DNA from: Desulfovibrio sp.
GTDB lineage: Bacteria > Desulfobacterota > Desulfovibrionia > Desulfovibrionales > Desulfovibrionaceae
DNA length: 33,378 nt
Assembly (NCBI GenBank): GCA_017415765.1
Contig: JAFQED010000074.1
Location: 1-33,378, forward strand
Reading direction: 5' to 3'
The translations under genes were made by a program, and so were the position numbers. The notes under the pieces are model-generated. The model had not been told where the DNA came from. It ran no database searches and saw only the letters and a program-made list of their open reading frames with translations. Positions 1-6,365 of the stretch are shown here, one piece after another (positions within the stretch are counted from its first letter, which is position 1; the number at the start of each line of letters is the position of its first letter).

Positions 1-328
1 CATACTTTGCAGCCTCAGCCCACTGCTGTTCCTGTTGTGCCTTGCTTTCTGCCTGAGCGGCTGTGATACGCTCGCGTAATGCCTTTCGCTGCTCTGGGGG
101 CATGTCCTGTTCTGGTTTGGCAGTCCATGAACCTTCCTCGCTTGTCCGCCAGTTTTTCCACCAGACAGTGGCAGGATTACCTGTGAAAGCCTTGTATACA
201 CCGTCCTTGCCGTTGGGCTTGCCCTCCACAGGGCAACGGTGCAATGCTCCATCAGCCTTTACATATTCCACCATCAATCCAGCGGTTCGGAGCTGCTCTG
301 CAAAAGCCTGTAGAATATCAGCAGTCAT
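1..328 (-). CDS. Phage/P4-type DNA primase, N-terminal part (truncated by window edge)
   Basis: The frame runs from an ATG at 328 off the left edge, giving 109 full codons with no stop. The start is firm: an AGGAGG lies about 6 nt upstream, and the ATG shares an ATGA with the stop of the preceding 52-codon ORF. The protein begins MTADILQAFAEQL and continues with ADGALHRCPVEG, a GVYKAF stretch and an NWRTSEEGSW stretch. This is the arrangement at the N-terminus of TraC/P4-type primases, where a short substrate- or metal-binding domain precedes TOPRIM and helicase parts. A charged Gln/Ala/Glu-rich helix follows. The catalytic domains are outside the window, so the family call rests on the N-terminus and on the integrase/AlpA context. 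By inference it primes replication of the excised element. Confidence 0.7.
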   Translation of the reverse strand, partial: MTADILQAFAEQLRTAGLMVEYVKADGALHRCPVEGKPNGKDGVYKAFTGNPATVWWKNWRTSEEGSWTAKPEQDMPPEQRKALRERITAAQAESKAQQEQQWAEAAKY

Positions 329-483
329 GAACGGCCTCCTGTGATTACAGTACAAGCGCAAAGGTATGGATATTCTTGACCCGCAACAGCAGAGAGGCTA
401 TATTCATGGTCAAGCAAGTTGTTGAGTACATTTTGCTTTTGCCCCATACCGGCCAGTGTGGGGCTTCTTTGTTTATCCTGCAT
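325..483 (-). CDS. 52-codon ORF between alpA and primase, overlapping both
   Basis: The frame starts at an ATG (483) inside the last codons of the upstream AlpA gene, overlapping it by 11 nt. It ends at a TGA (325-327) that overlaps the primase ATG as ATGA. A purine-rich GGAAAGGGG sits upstream as a possible ribosome binding site. This double overlap is the main argument for a real, translationally coupled gene. The product starts MQDKQRSPTLAGMGQ, is polar in its first half and has no recognisable domain, signal peptide or membrane segment. I do not recognise it. It could be a small element regulator, or simply a coupling ORF that carries ribosomes to the primase start. Confidence 0.5.
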   Translation of the reverse strand: MQDKQRSPTLAGMGQKQNVLNNLLDHEYSLSAVAGQEYPYLCACTVITGGRS

Positions 484-682
484 TGTTCTGCCCCTTTCCA
501 ACCTGTTCAATAAATGCCTTGATGTCTTCGGCACGCCATACAGTGGTACGAGGCCCAAGTTTGATAGGCTTCGGATATTTTCCACTACGACAGCCCTTCC
601 ACCATGCACTCTTGCTGATGGGGAAAAGTTCCATGATTTGGGGGAGGCGAAGAAAACCAGTAGAGGGAATATTTGTGGCCAT
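473..682 (-). CDS. AlpA-family transcriptional regulator / excisionase (copy 1)
   Basis: This 69-aa protein is a compact MerR-like winged-helix DNA-binding protein of the AlpA/phage-regulator family. It shows FLRLPQIMELFPISKSAWW, then the WKGCRSGKYPKPIKLGPR segment with the family's typical G-x-YP-x-P-x-KLG-x-R turn, then TVWRAEDIKAFIE. In P4-like elements AlpA activates the integrase and so controls excision. That is family knowledge, not shown here. The start at 682 is preceded by GGAGTTAC, the same leader as copy 2. The two copies are near-identical through the recognition region and differ mainly at their termini, so they are a recent duplication. A promoter-like pair lies at 720-748 and three TACAGT boxes just upstream. 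Confidence 0.85.
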   Translation of the reverse strand: MATNIPSTGFLRLPQIMELFPISKSAWWKGCRSGKYPKPIKLGPRTTVWRAEDIKAFIEQVGKGQNNAG

Positions 683-719
683 AAGGGTAACTCCATTTAT
701 AAAAGGTTATTAAGACCCC

Positions 720-748
720 CTATAGCACAGCTTTATGAACAATAACAA
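720..748 (-). promoter_or_regulatory. Predicted sigma70-type promoter of alpA copy 1
   Basis: Read on the minus strand there is TTGTTA (743-748), a 17-bp spacer and CTATAG (720-725). The segment lies about 40 bp upstream of the AlpA copy 1 start codon. The -35 match is moderate, and the spacing is ideal. Confidence 0.4.
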
Positions 749-757
749 ATCATTGGA

Positions 758-793
758 TACAGTGCGAAGAAGTTTGATACAGTCCTCTACAGT
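758..793. promoter_or_regulatory. Three phased TACAGT boxes, candidate operator
   Basis: TACAGT occurs at 758-763, 778-783 and 788-793; the first two are extended to GATACAGT. The start-to-start distances are 20 and 10 bp, so all three lie on one face of the helix. They sit just upstream of the predicted alpA promoter, as expected for cooperative binding by an element-encoded regulator such as AlpA itself. The binding protein is not known. Confidence 0.4.
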
Positions 794-879
794 CCAATAG
801 TGTTTTTTAAGGATAGTAAAAAACTGAAAAATTTTTTCTGGGGGGGTAAGAAAGGCTTTTGCGGAGTAGGCCATAAAAA

Positions 880-947
880 GGGGCGGCGCGGATATTGCGA
901 GCATCACCCAAAGAGAAGTGATGCGCTGCAAACATCCGTGCCGCCCC
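880..947 (-). terminator. Long nested stem-loop with T-tract, probable terminator after alpA copy 2
   Basis: The outer arms 880-893 and 934-947 pair over 14 positions with one non-Watson-Crick position. The inner arms 901-907 and 918-924 (GCATCAC/GTGATGC) pair perfectly. On the minus strand the structure ends in CTTTTTATGG, and it starts about 30 nt past the AlpA copy 2 stop. This fits a rho-independent terminator, but the 68-nt two-storey stem is much longer than usual and may have another role. The rest of the 683-978 interval shows no convincing gene. Confidence 0.6.
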
Positions 948-978
948 GCTGGAGCAGCAAATCTACTTGCTGATGCTT

Positions 979-1188
979 CTAGCCTGTGCTGTTCTGTTCC
1001 CTGCCTACGTTTTCAATGAATGACCTTATTTCATCAGCTCGCCACACAGTAGTTCTTGGGCCGAGCTTGATGGGCTTGGGGTAGCGTCCTGTGCTGCATC
1101 CCTTCCACCATGCGCTTTTGCTGATAGGAAAGAGTTTCAGAATCTGATTCAACCGAAGAAAACCAGAGGCAGGTATTTGCGTTGTCAT
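979..1188 (-). CDS. AlpA-family transcriptional regulator / excisionase (copy 2)
   Basis: This 69-aa protein is a paralogue of the AlpA protein at 473-682. It starts MTTQIPASGFLRLNQ and carries FPISKSAWWKGCSTGRYP and KLGPRTTVWRADEIRSFIE, so recognition-helix residues are conserved between the copies. A longer in-frame start exists at 1227. I chose 1188 because it has the GGAGTTAC leader shared with copy 1 and gives the same N-terminus. The gene lies between the integrase and copy 1 on the same strand and is followed by a long terminator-like hairpin, so the copies are probably transcribed separately. By family role it is a regulator of integrase/excision. Two AlpA paralogues in one element could act on each other's operators. 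Confidence 0.85.
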   Translation of the reverse strand: MTTQIPASGFLRLNQILKLFPISKSAWWKGCSTGRYPKPIKLGPRTTVWRADEIRSFIENVGREQNSTG

Positions 1189-1291
1189 ATGCGTAACTCC
1201 ATGCTGTTTTGAGTAGGATGGAGTCAAATAGCATATCAGGACTTTTCTGTAAGGGGGTGATTTTTCCCGGAATTACTTTCAAACGCCTTGG

Positions 1292-1385
1292 CAGCCTGTT
1301 GAAAAAGTCGAATACTCCAATCTTTTATTAATAATTTAATATAGTTACTGTGAAAATGCCTAAAAACAGATTTTTCAACAGGCTG
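1292..1385. mobile_element. 94-bp MITE-like unit with 15-bp perfect terminal inverted repeats
   Basis: CAGCCTGTTGAAAAA at 1292-1306 is repeated exactly inverted at 1371-1385. The interior is AT-rich and non-coding. The termini resemble the CTGTTGAAAAA-type ends that I associate with IS1182/IS5-like transposons. A short non-autonomous derivative is therefore likely. I see no clear target duplication (TTGG on the left, TTCG on the right). It lies between the integrase stop and the alpA copy 2 leader. The alternative is a long-loop transcription terminator for the integrase. Confidence 0.5.
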
Positions 1386-1415
1386 TTCGATTACACCCGT
1401 ACTGCTTAATTTTTT

Positions 1416-2618
1416 CTATTCTTGGGGAATTGGGGGAGAAGCTCTGACTCCATCTCTTAAGCTGTCCAGATAGTCGGCCCAGACCTGAAGCATATCCCGA
1501 CGCTCATCAAGATACTCAGCCCGGTTATACACTTTGCGAACGGTATTACCCTGCTCATGTGCTAACTGTTTTTCAATGACGTCTGCACGGAATCCCATTT
1601 CATTCAGCCGAGTGGAGGCCATGCTTCTGAATCCATGCCCACACATTTCTTCACTGGAAAATCCCATATACCGTAAGGCTGCATTTACAGTATTTTCTGA
1701 CATGATCCGATTGTCTGAGCGTCGGCCAGGCAAAAGAAATCGCCCGTGCCCAGTGACTTCTTTCAATTCGTACAAAATTTTCAAAGCCTGTCGAGAGAGT
1801 GGTACAAGATGCTCTCTCCTGCGTTTGGTATGCTCCGCAGGTATTCGCCAAATCTTATCTTCAAAATCAACTTCCGACCATTCTGCCTGTCTCAGTTCAC
1901 CTGTGCGTACCATGCACAGGGGGAGTAGCCGTAAAGCACAGAGTGTCCTGAAATCTCCGTCATAGACATCAATGGCTTTCAACAACCGGGCAATATCTTT
2001 GGGTTCAACAAGAGCTGCCATTGGCTTGTGTCTGTGAGTAGGAAGTGCGCCAGCCAAATCCCGGCATGGATCAGATGTAATATAACCACAGACTATACCG
2101 TGGCGAAAAACACGGCTACACAGTCCCAGCATGAGACGTGCTGTGTATGTTGAGACCGCAGTTTTGATGGAGTTGCACATGGCAAGGATGTCCGGTGGCT
2201 GGAGCGAATCAAGTGGCTGTCTGCCGATGCGGGGGAGTACCAAACGCTCAAGCCGAGAAGTTGTCGCTTGGCAATGCCGGGGCGTCCATGAACTTTTTTC
2301 CTTCTCAAGCCACTCACGCGCTACATCCTCAAAAGTTCTGGCGGCACGAGCCAGACTACGCCTTCTCTCCACAGAAGGATCAAGACCTTCACGCACGGTT
2401 TTTCTGTGTTCATGTGCTTTGTCTCGCGCTTCAGCCAAGGAAGTATCGGGGTAGGTGCCAAGGCTGATTCTTTTTTCAATGCCATTGACCCGATATTTGA
2501 GCCTCCACCATTTTCCTCCGCTGGGGGCAACCTCAAGATAGAGGCCCCCGCCATCAAAATACTTTCTGGCCTTGGCTTCCGGCTTCAATGCCTTGATTTG
2601 CTTGTCTGTCAGGGGCAT
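1416..2618 (-). CDS. int: P4-type tyrosine integrase
   Basis: This 400-aa protein has the usual length for P4-like tRNA integrases. The N-terminal DUF4102-type arm-binding domain (roughly residues 1-85) begins MPLTDKQIKALKPEAKARK and shows DGGGLYLEV and ISLGTYPDTSLAEAR. A core-binding domain (about 95-190) follows, then the catalytic domain. Catalytic residues are visible: Arg in RTGELRQAEW, Lys/Arg in TKRRREHLVPL, the HGFR box, His in LAHEQ, and the nucleophile Tyr in KVYNRAEY. The start at 2618 has an AGGAG upstream. The gene starts about 160 bp from the 3' end of tRNA-Leu, the typical position for an integrase that uses that tRNA as attachment site. It should catalyse integration, and excision with AlpA. 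Confidence 0.95.
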   Translation of the reverse strand: MPLTDKQIKALKPEAKARKYFDGGGLYLEVAPSGGKWWRLKYRVNGIEKRISLGTYPDTSLAEARDKAHEHRKTVREGLDPSVERRRSLARAARTFEDVAREWLEKEKSSWTPRHCQATTSRLERLVLPRIGRQPLDSLQPPDILAMCNSIKTAVSTYTARLMLGLCSRVFRHGIVCGYITSDPCRDLAGALPTHRHKPMAALVEPKDIARLLKAIDVYDGDFRTLCALRLLPLCMVRTGELRQAEWSEVDFEDKIWRIPAEHTKRRREHLVPLSRQALKILYELKEVTGHGRFLLPGRRSDNRIMSENTVNAALRYMGFSSEEMCGHGFRSMASTRLNEMGFRADVIEKQLAHEQGNTVRKVYNRAEYLDERRDMLQVWADYLDSLRDGVRASPPIPQE

Positions 2619-2619
2619 A

Positions 2620-2666
2620 GGGGCAACTCCTGTGGGGCAATTTTTTGTTGCCCCTATCGTTGCCCC
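2620..2666. promoter_or_regulatory. GGGGCAAC/GTTGCCCC box cluster at the integrase start
   Basis: Four near-identical boxes occur: GGGGCAAC 2620-2627, GGGGCAA 2634-2640, GTTGCCCC 2647-2654 and GTTGCCCC 2659-2666. Two lie in each orientation, arranged symmetrically around a T-run. They cover the integrase ribosome binding site and leader, so they can act as operator sites or as RNA hairpins that hide the start. Which of the two is not decidable from sequence. Confidence 0.45.
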
Positions 2667-2721
2667 CAGAAGTGGGGGATGTCAATGCACCTTACTGGAC
2701 GTATGGAGACACTCAAAAAGC

Positions 2722-2768
2722 AGAAAGTCCGCGTAACTCTTAGCTTTGCGGACTTTCTTGGACTTTCT
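2722..2768. other. Candidate integrase arm-type sites beside the tRNA attachment site
   Basis: GGACTTTCT occurs at 2750-2758 and again at 2760-2768, 10 bp apart, and its inverse AGAAAGTCC occurs at 2722-2730. The 2722-2732/2748-2758 pair also forms an 11-bp hairpin. The cluster lies within 60 bp of the CCA end of tRNA-Leu, on the element side. That is where arm-type sites of P4-like integrases are expected. Confidence 0.4.
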
Positions 2769-2780
2769 AGGATTTTTAGG

Positions 2781-2867
2781 TGGTGCCGAAGGGGAGACTC
2801 GAACTCCCACTCCCTTGCGAGAACTAGACCCTGAACCTAGCGTGTCTACCAATTCCACCACTTCGGC
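2781..2867 (-). tRNA. tRNA-Leu (anticodon CAG)
   Basis: The 87-nt gene reads GCCGAAG at the 5' end, with a GTG/CAC D-stem, anticodon stem CTAGG/TCTAG with loop TTCAGGG (anticodon CAG), a long variable arm, the T-loop GTTCGAGTC, and an encoded CCA. The long variable arm fits a class II leucine tRNA. Its 3' end borders the integrative element, so it is the probable attachment site, and the gene is kept intact on this side. Confidence 0.95.
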
Positions 2868-2982
2868 GTAAAAATTTATTTACCTCAAGCTGGCTTCGTA
2901 TGCAAGCATTTTTTTTGATTTTGCCCCATTTTTTGGCCAAACGTGCGTGGGAGCCCAAGAAACCCTGTGGTATTTGAAACCC

Positions 2983-3030
2983 CATAAAAGCCAAGTCCCA
3001 CAAGGCCTTTTGAAACCTCACGGGACTTGG
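2983..3030 (-). terminator. Rho-independent-type terminator after tRNA-Met
   Basis: Arms CCAAGTCCC (2991-2999) and GGGACTTGG (3022-3030) pair perfectly. On the minus strand they are followed by CTTTTATG. The structure lies 13 bp past the CCA of tRNA-Met and before tRNA-Leu, so the two tRNAs may be separate units. Confidence 0.6.
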
Positions 3031-3043
3031 TCAAACTCGTGTT

Positions 3044-3120
3044 TGGTAGCAAGGGAGGGATTTGAACCCCCGACACTGCGGGTATGAACCGCATGCTCTG
3101 ACCAACTGAGCTACCTTGCC
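3044..3120 (-). tRNA. tRNA-Met (anticodon CAT, elongator type)
   Basis: The 77-nt gene starts GGCAAGGTAGCTCAG. It has anticodon stem TGCGG/CCGCA with loop TTCATAC (anticodon CAT), the T-loop GTTCAAATC, and an encoded CCA. The paired first base and the overall sequence fit an elongator tRNA rather than an initiator, which normally has an unpaired position 1. A tRNA-Ile2 with lysidine-modified CAT is the alternative. Confidence 0.9.
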
Positions 3121-3149
3121 ATAGTCCGCCTTAATGGCGCATTGCATTG

Positions 3150-3176
3150 TTTATAAGATTTACTCCTGCTTGGCAA
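3150..3176 (-). promoter_or_regulatory. Possible promoter of tRNA-Met
   Basis: On the minus strand TTGCCA (3171-3176) and TATAAA (3150-3155) are separated by 15 bp, about 30 bp before the tRNA. The spacing is short, so this is tentative. Confidence 0.3.
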
Positions 3177-3194
3177 GTCTTTTTTGAAGAAAAT

Positions 3195-3992
3195 TCAGCT
3201 TACCATAAAATAGTAAACGAACGGGGCCAAAAACAAGCGATACACAGCAAATGGCACCAGGGTCATCCTGCCCACAAGAGCAACAAAAACTTTGACTGCC
3301 AGTAAGGCTGCCACAAAAGAACCAAGTATGCCCACAGCAAAAAACGGGACATCCCCCAAACTGAAAAAATGCCAGCTTTTGAGCAGGTCATAGCCCGTGG
3401 CTGCCACCATGATGGGGACTGCCGCCACAAAGGAGTATTCCGCAGCCAGAGGCCGACTTGCCCCCAGCAGCATCCCTCCCATGATAGTGGCAGCCGAGCG
3501 GGAAAAGCCTGGCCACAGCGCAAGGCACTGAAAACAGCCAATGCCAAGGGCCAAGGCCGGCGTTATTTCATCCAGCGTTGTGCAACGTGGGTGGAATTGC
3601 CGCCGCTCCACAAATATCATGCACACCGCACCAATCACCAAGGCTATCAGCACCGTGGCTGGCCGGAAAAGATATTCCTTGATTTGCGCGTGGAAGAGCA
3701 AACCAACCACACTGGCCGGAATTGAGGTCAGGATGAGCAGCCAAATGCCACGCATACCGGAAAAGGCAAGTCCCTCCTGCGGGCGAAGCAGTCCGAGAAA
3801 ACGCCGCCAGTACAGGACGACCACGGCCATAATGGCACCGAGCTGGATGACGACCTGAAAGGTCGCAGCCTTTTCTCCCGAAAAGCCGAGCAGGTCGCCA
3901 ACAAGTATCAGATGCCCCGAAGAGGATACTGGCAAAAACTCGGTCAATCCCTCAACAATACTGAGGATCACTGCTGTAAAAAGATTATCCAT
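3195..3992 (-). CDS. uppP: Undecaprenyl-diphosphatase UppP (BacA family)
   Basis: This integral membrane enzyme removes a phosphate from undecaprenyl pyrophosphate and so recycles the lipid carrier for peptidoglycan. It often gives bacitracin resistance. The 265-aa length matches the family. Diagnostic motifs are EGLTEFLPVSSSGHL (about residues 13-27) and PGFSRSAATIMGG (about residue 170), the family's PGxSRS motif, here with Ala instead of the usual Gly after SRS. Several hydrophobic segments span the rest. A longer in-frame start exists at 4052. I chose 3992 because GGAGAAGG lies just before it and MDNLFTAVILSIVEG is the standard N-terminus. It is divergent from the small gene at 4086. Confidence 0.95.
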   Translation of the reverse strand: MDNLFTAVILSIVEGLTEFLPVSSSGHLILVGDLLGFSGEKAATFQVVIQLGAIMAVVVLYWRRFLGLLRPQEGLAFSGMRGIWLLILTSIPASVVGLLFHAQIKEYLFRPATVLIALVIGAVCMIFVERRQFHPRCTTLDEITPALALGIGCFQCLALWPGFSRSAATIMGGMLLGASRPLAAEYSFVAAVPIMVAATGYDLLKSWHFFSLGDVPFFAVGILGSFVAALLAVKVFVALVGRMTLVPFAVYRLFLAPFVYYFMVS

Positions 3993-4085
3993 CACCTTCT
4001 CCGGCAAAGATTGCCAAACAGCCCTGCCCGTTTTATAGATGAACCAGTGCAAGCAACAGAAGCATCAAGAGAAGCAGGAGGCCCC

Positions 4086-4271
4086 ATGTCCACACTGATT
4101 CCCCAAGGTGAACTCGTGCGTAAGGCAGCTGCCTATATAACGGAACAACGAGCCTGCGATCCCGGCAAAAGCTTGGCCCTGCTGCTTGATGAAGCGGGTA
4201 TGCGCTTCAACCTTACCCCGCTGGATGCCCAGGCTCTGGAACGTCTGTTCCGTACGGAAGCTCAAGGCTGA
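4086..4271 (+). CDS. Small conserved-looking hypothetical protein, 61 aa
   Basis: It starts MSTLIPQGELVRKAA at an ATG preceded by AGGAGG at about 5 nt, which is strong support for a real gene and this start. The protein is mostly helical by composition and has no transmembrane segment or signal peptide. It includes GKSLALLLDEAGMRFNLT and ends in LERLFRTEAQG. I do not recognise a domain. The length and Leu/Ala-rich helices would fit a small regulatory or protein-binding helical protein. It is divergent from uppP and convergent with metG, so it is a single-gene unit. Confidence 0.7.
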   Translation: MSTLIPQGELVRKAAAYITEQRACDPGKSLALLLDEAGMRFNLTPLDAQALERLFRTEAQG

Positions 4272-4316
4272 ACCGGCCCGACGATTCGGTATCGGGTCTG
4301 TTCAGCCTGTCACAGG

Positions 4317-6329
4317 TCAGGCTATCTCAGCCCCGTTGTCCACAGCCCCGGAGACCGTCAGAAGGCGCAGTCCCTTGCCATCCTGCGCGGTGAGCACCAT
4401 TCCGTGCGACACCAGCCCGCGTATCTTGCGCGGCGGTAAATTGAGGACCGCGCAAACCTGCTGGCCAAGAACGTCCTCTGGCGTAAAATGTTCCGCAAGG
4501 CCGGAAAGGATCTGGCGTGGTGTCCCTTCACCAAAGTCGATTTCCAGGCGCAGGATGCGGTCTGCATTGGGATGCTTTTCGGCCACAACAACGGTGCCCA
4601 CCCGCAGGTCCACTGCCTTGAATTGCTCAAAATCAATTTCGGGACGCCGGGACGTGGTATCGGCGGCTTCAGCCTGTGTCGTAGTATCGGCAGGGGCTGT
4701 GGCCTGGCCTTGCCGGGCTTCTGCCCTGTTCTTCTCCTTCCTGAGGGCCTTCCCTGTACTATTTTTGCTGTTGCCGCTTTCCGCGTCCTTTTTTTCAATA
4801 CGCGGGAAAAGGTTGGAAGATGCCGCAAGGGCTGTCCCTGGCTGAAGTCCATCAAAGTCCCCGATCTCTGCTTCCAGCGATGCTACAGGTGCAGAATCTG
4901 CTTGCACAGACTGCCCCAGTTGCTCAAGCATACGGGTGGCGATCCCCGGCATGACGGGCCAGAGACAGATGGCGATCTTGCGCATGGCTGTCAACAGGAC
5001 AAGCATGACTGTAGCAAGGCGTTCCATGTTGCCCTGTTTGTACAGTGTCCACGGAGCCTGGCTATCCACATACTTGTTCAGGGCGCGTACCAGTTCCCAC
5101 AAGGATTCCAGAGCCTGGGCAAACTGGACGTGCCCAAAAAGCTGGCTGTAGTTACGCATGGCAGTGGCACAAAGTTCGGCAATGGCAGCATCTTCCTCCG
5201 CAAGGCCCCTGCCTTCAGGGACGATACTGCCAAAATACTTGGCCGTCATGGAAAGAACCCGGCTGAAGAGGTTGCCAAGGTCATTGGCAAGGTCGGCATT
5301 GATCCTGCCAATAAGGGCATCCTCGCTGAAGCTCGCATCAGAGCCAAAGTGCATTTCCCGCAGCAGGAAGTAACGGAAGGCGTCCAGGCCATAGGATCGC
5401 CCCATCTGAAGCGGATCTACCACATTGCCCAGGGATTTTGACATCTTGGTATCACGTACCAGCCAATAGCCATGCACGTTAAGATGCCTGTACAGGGGCA
5501 ACCCGGCGGCCTTGAGCATGGTGGGCCAGAATACAGCGTGGGGCTTCAGGATGTCCTTGGCGACAAGGTGTTCTCCCGGCCAGAAACGGGCAAAGTCTGC
5601 ACCATCGGGCCAGCCCAGTGCGCTGATGTAGTTGATGAGAGCATCAAACCAGACATAGCAGACATAATCCTTGTCAAAAGGCAGCTCTATCCCCCATGTC
5701 AGACGTGATTTTGGCCGGGAGATGCACAGGTCTTCCAGCGCGCCAGATTCCAGCATGGCAAGCACTTCATTACGGTAGCGTTCCGGCCGGATAAAGTCGG
5801 GGGTTGCCGCAATATGCTCCCGCAGCCAGGGCAAGTACTTTGACATACGGAAAAAGTAATTCTTTTCGCTGATAAATTCGGGCTTGGTCAGATGCTGCGG
5901 GCACAGCCCGTCCTCCAGTTCCTTTTCCGTATAAAAGCGTTCGCAGCCATAGCAGTAATGGCCGCCAAACTCCCCAAAATAAATGTCACCAGCATCATAA
6001 ACCTTTTGCAGAAAGTCCTGCACTACCTGCTTGTGGGCCGGGTCGGTCGTGCGCACAAAGCGGTCATTGGCAATGCCTAAGCTGGGCCAGAGTGCCTGGA
6101 AACGGGCACTGATGGTATCAACGAATTCCTGTGGGCTTTGCCCCTGCTTTTCAGCGGCCTGAACGATCTTGTCCCCGTGTTCGTCCGTACCTGTCAGAAA
6201 AAAAACATCCTCTCCCGACAGTTTGTGAAAGCGGGCCAGGCTGTCTGCCACGATGGTCGTATAGGCATGCCCCAAATGGGGATCGGCATTGACATAATAA
6301 ATAGGTGTCGTGATGCTGTAAGTCTTCAC
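4317..6329 (-). CDS. metG: Methionyl-tRNA synthetase with C-terminal tRNA-binding domain
   Basis: The enzyme charges tRNA-Met with methionine in the cytoplasm. The 670-aa length matches the MetG form with an appended Trbp111-like domain. The Rossmann core shows TPIYYVNADPHLGHAYTT (HLGH is the HIGH motif, residues 8-25) and the KMSKSLGNVVDP loop near residue 300. A zinc knuckle is visible as CYGC...CPQH around residues 125-145. The anticodon-binding helices reach about residue 500. A charged Lys/Glu/Ala/Thr-rich linker of about 60 residues follows, then the OB-fold domain (DFEQFKAVDLRVGTV to the end), used for dimerisation and tRNA binding. The gene lies 36 bp downstream of ricT in the same direction, so they probably share a transcript. 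Confidence 0.97.
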   Translation of the reverse strand: MKTYSITTPIYYVNADPHLGHAYTTIVADSLARFHKLSGEDVFFLTGTDEHGDKIVQAAEKQGQSPQEFVDTISARFQALWPSLGIANDRFVRTTDPAHKQVVQDFLQKVYDAGDIYFGEFGGHYCYGCERFYTEKELEDGLCPQHLTKPEFISEKNYFFRMSKYLPWLREHIAATPDFIRPERYRNEVLAMLESGALEDLCISRPKSRLTWGIELPFDKDYVCYVWFDALINYISALGWPDGADFARFWPGEHLVAKDILKPHAVFWPTMLKAAGLPLYRHLNVHGYWLVRDTKMSKSLGNVVDPLQMGRSYGLDAFRYFLLREMHFGSDASFSEDALIGRINADLANDLGNLFSRVLSMTAKYFGSIVPEGRGLAEEDAAIAELCATAMRNYSQLFGHVQFAQALESLWELVRALNKYVDSQAPWTLYKQGNMERLATVMLVLLTAMRKIAICLWPVMPGIATRMLEQLGQSVQADSAPVASLEAEIGDFDGLQPGTALAASSNLFPRIEKKDAESGNSKNSTGKALRKEKNRAEARQGQATAPADTTTQAEAADTTSRRPEIDFEQFKAVDLRVGTVVVAEKHPNADRILRLEIDFGEGTPRQILSGLAEHFTPEDVLGQQVCAVLNLPPRKIRGLVSHGMVLTAQDGKGLRLLTVSGAVDNGAEIA

Positions 6330-6365
6330 GCGGGCACTCCGGTGGTTTGACGGTCATCAGGCAGG

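Noticed and set aside
63-344. 93-codon plus-strand ORF at the left end
   Set aside because: It is antisense to the primase frame, which has a strong ribosome binding site and family-like sequence.
325-696. 123-codon minus frame spanning AlpA copy 1
   Set aside because: Only its last 52 codons are kept as a gene; the upper part is a frame shadow of the AlpA gene.
710-931. 73-codon minus ORF between the AlpA genes
   Set aside because: No ribosome binding site, no family features, and it overlaps the promoter, boxes and the long hairpin.
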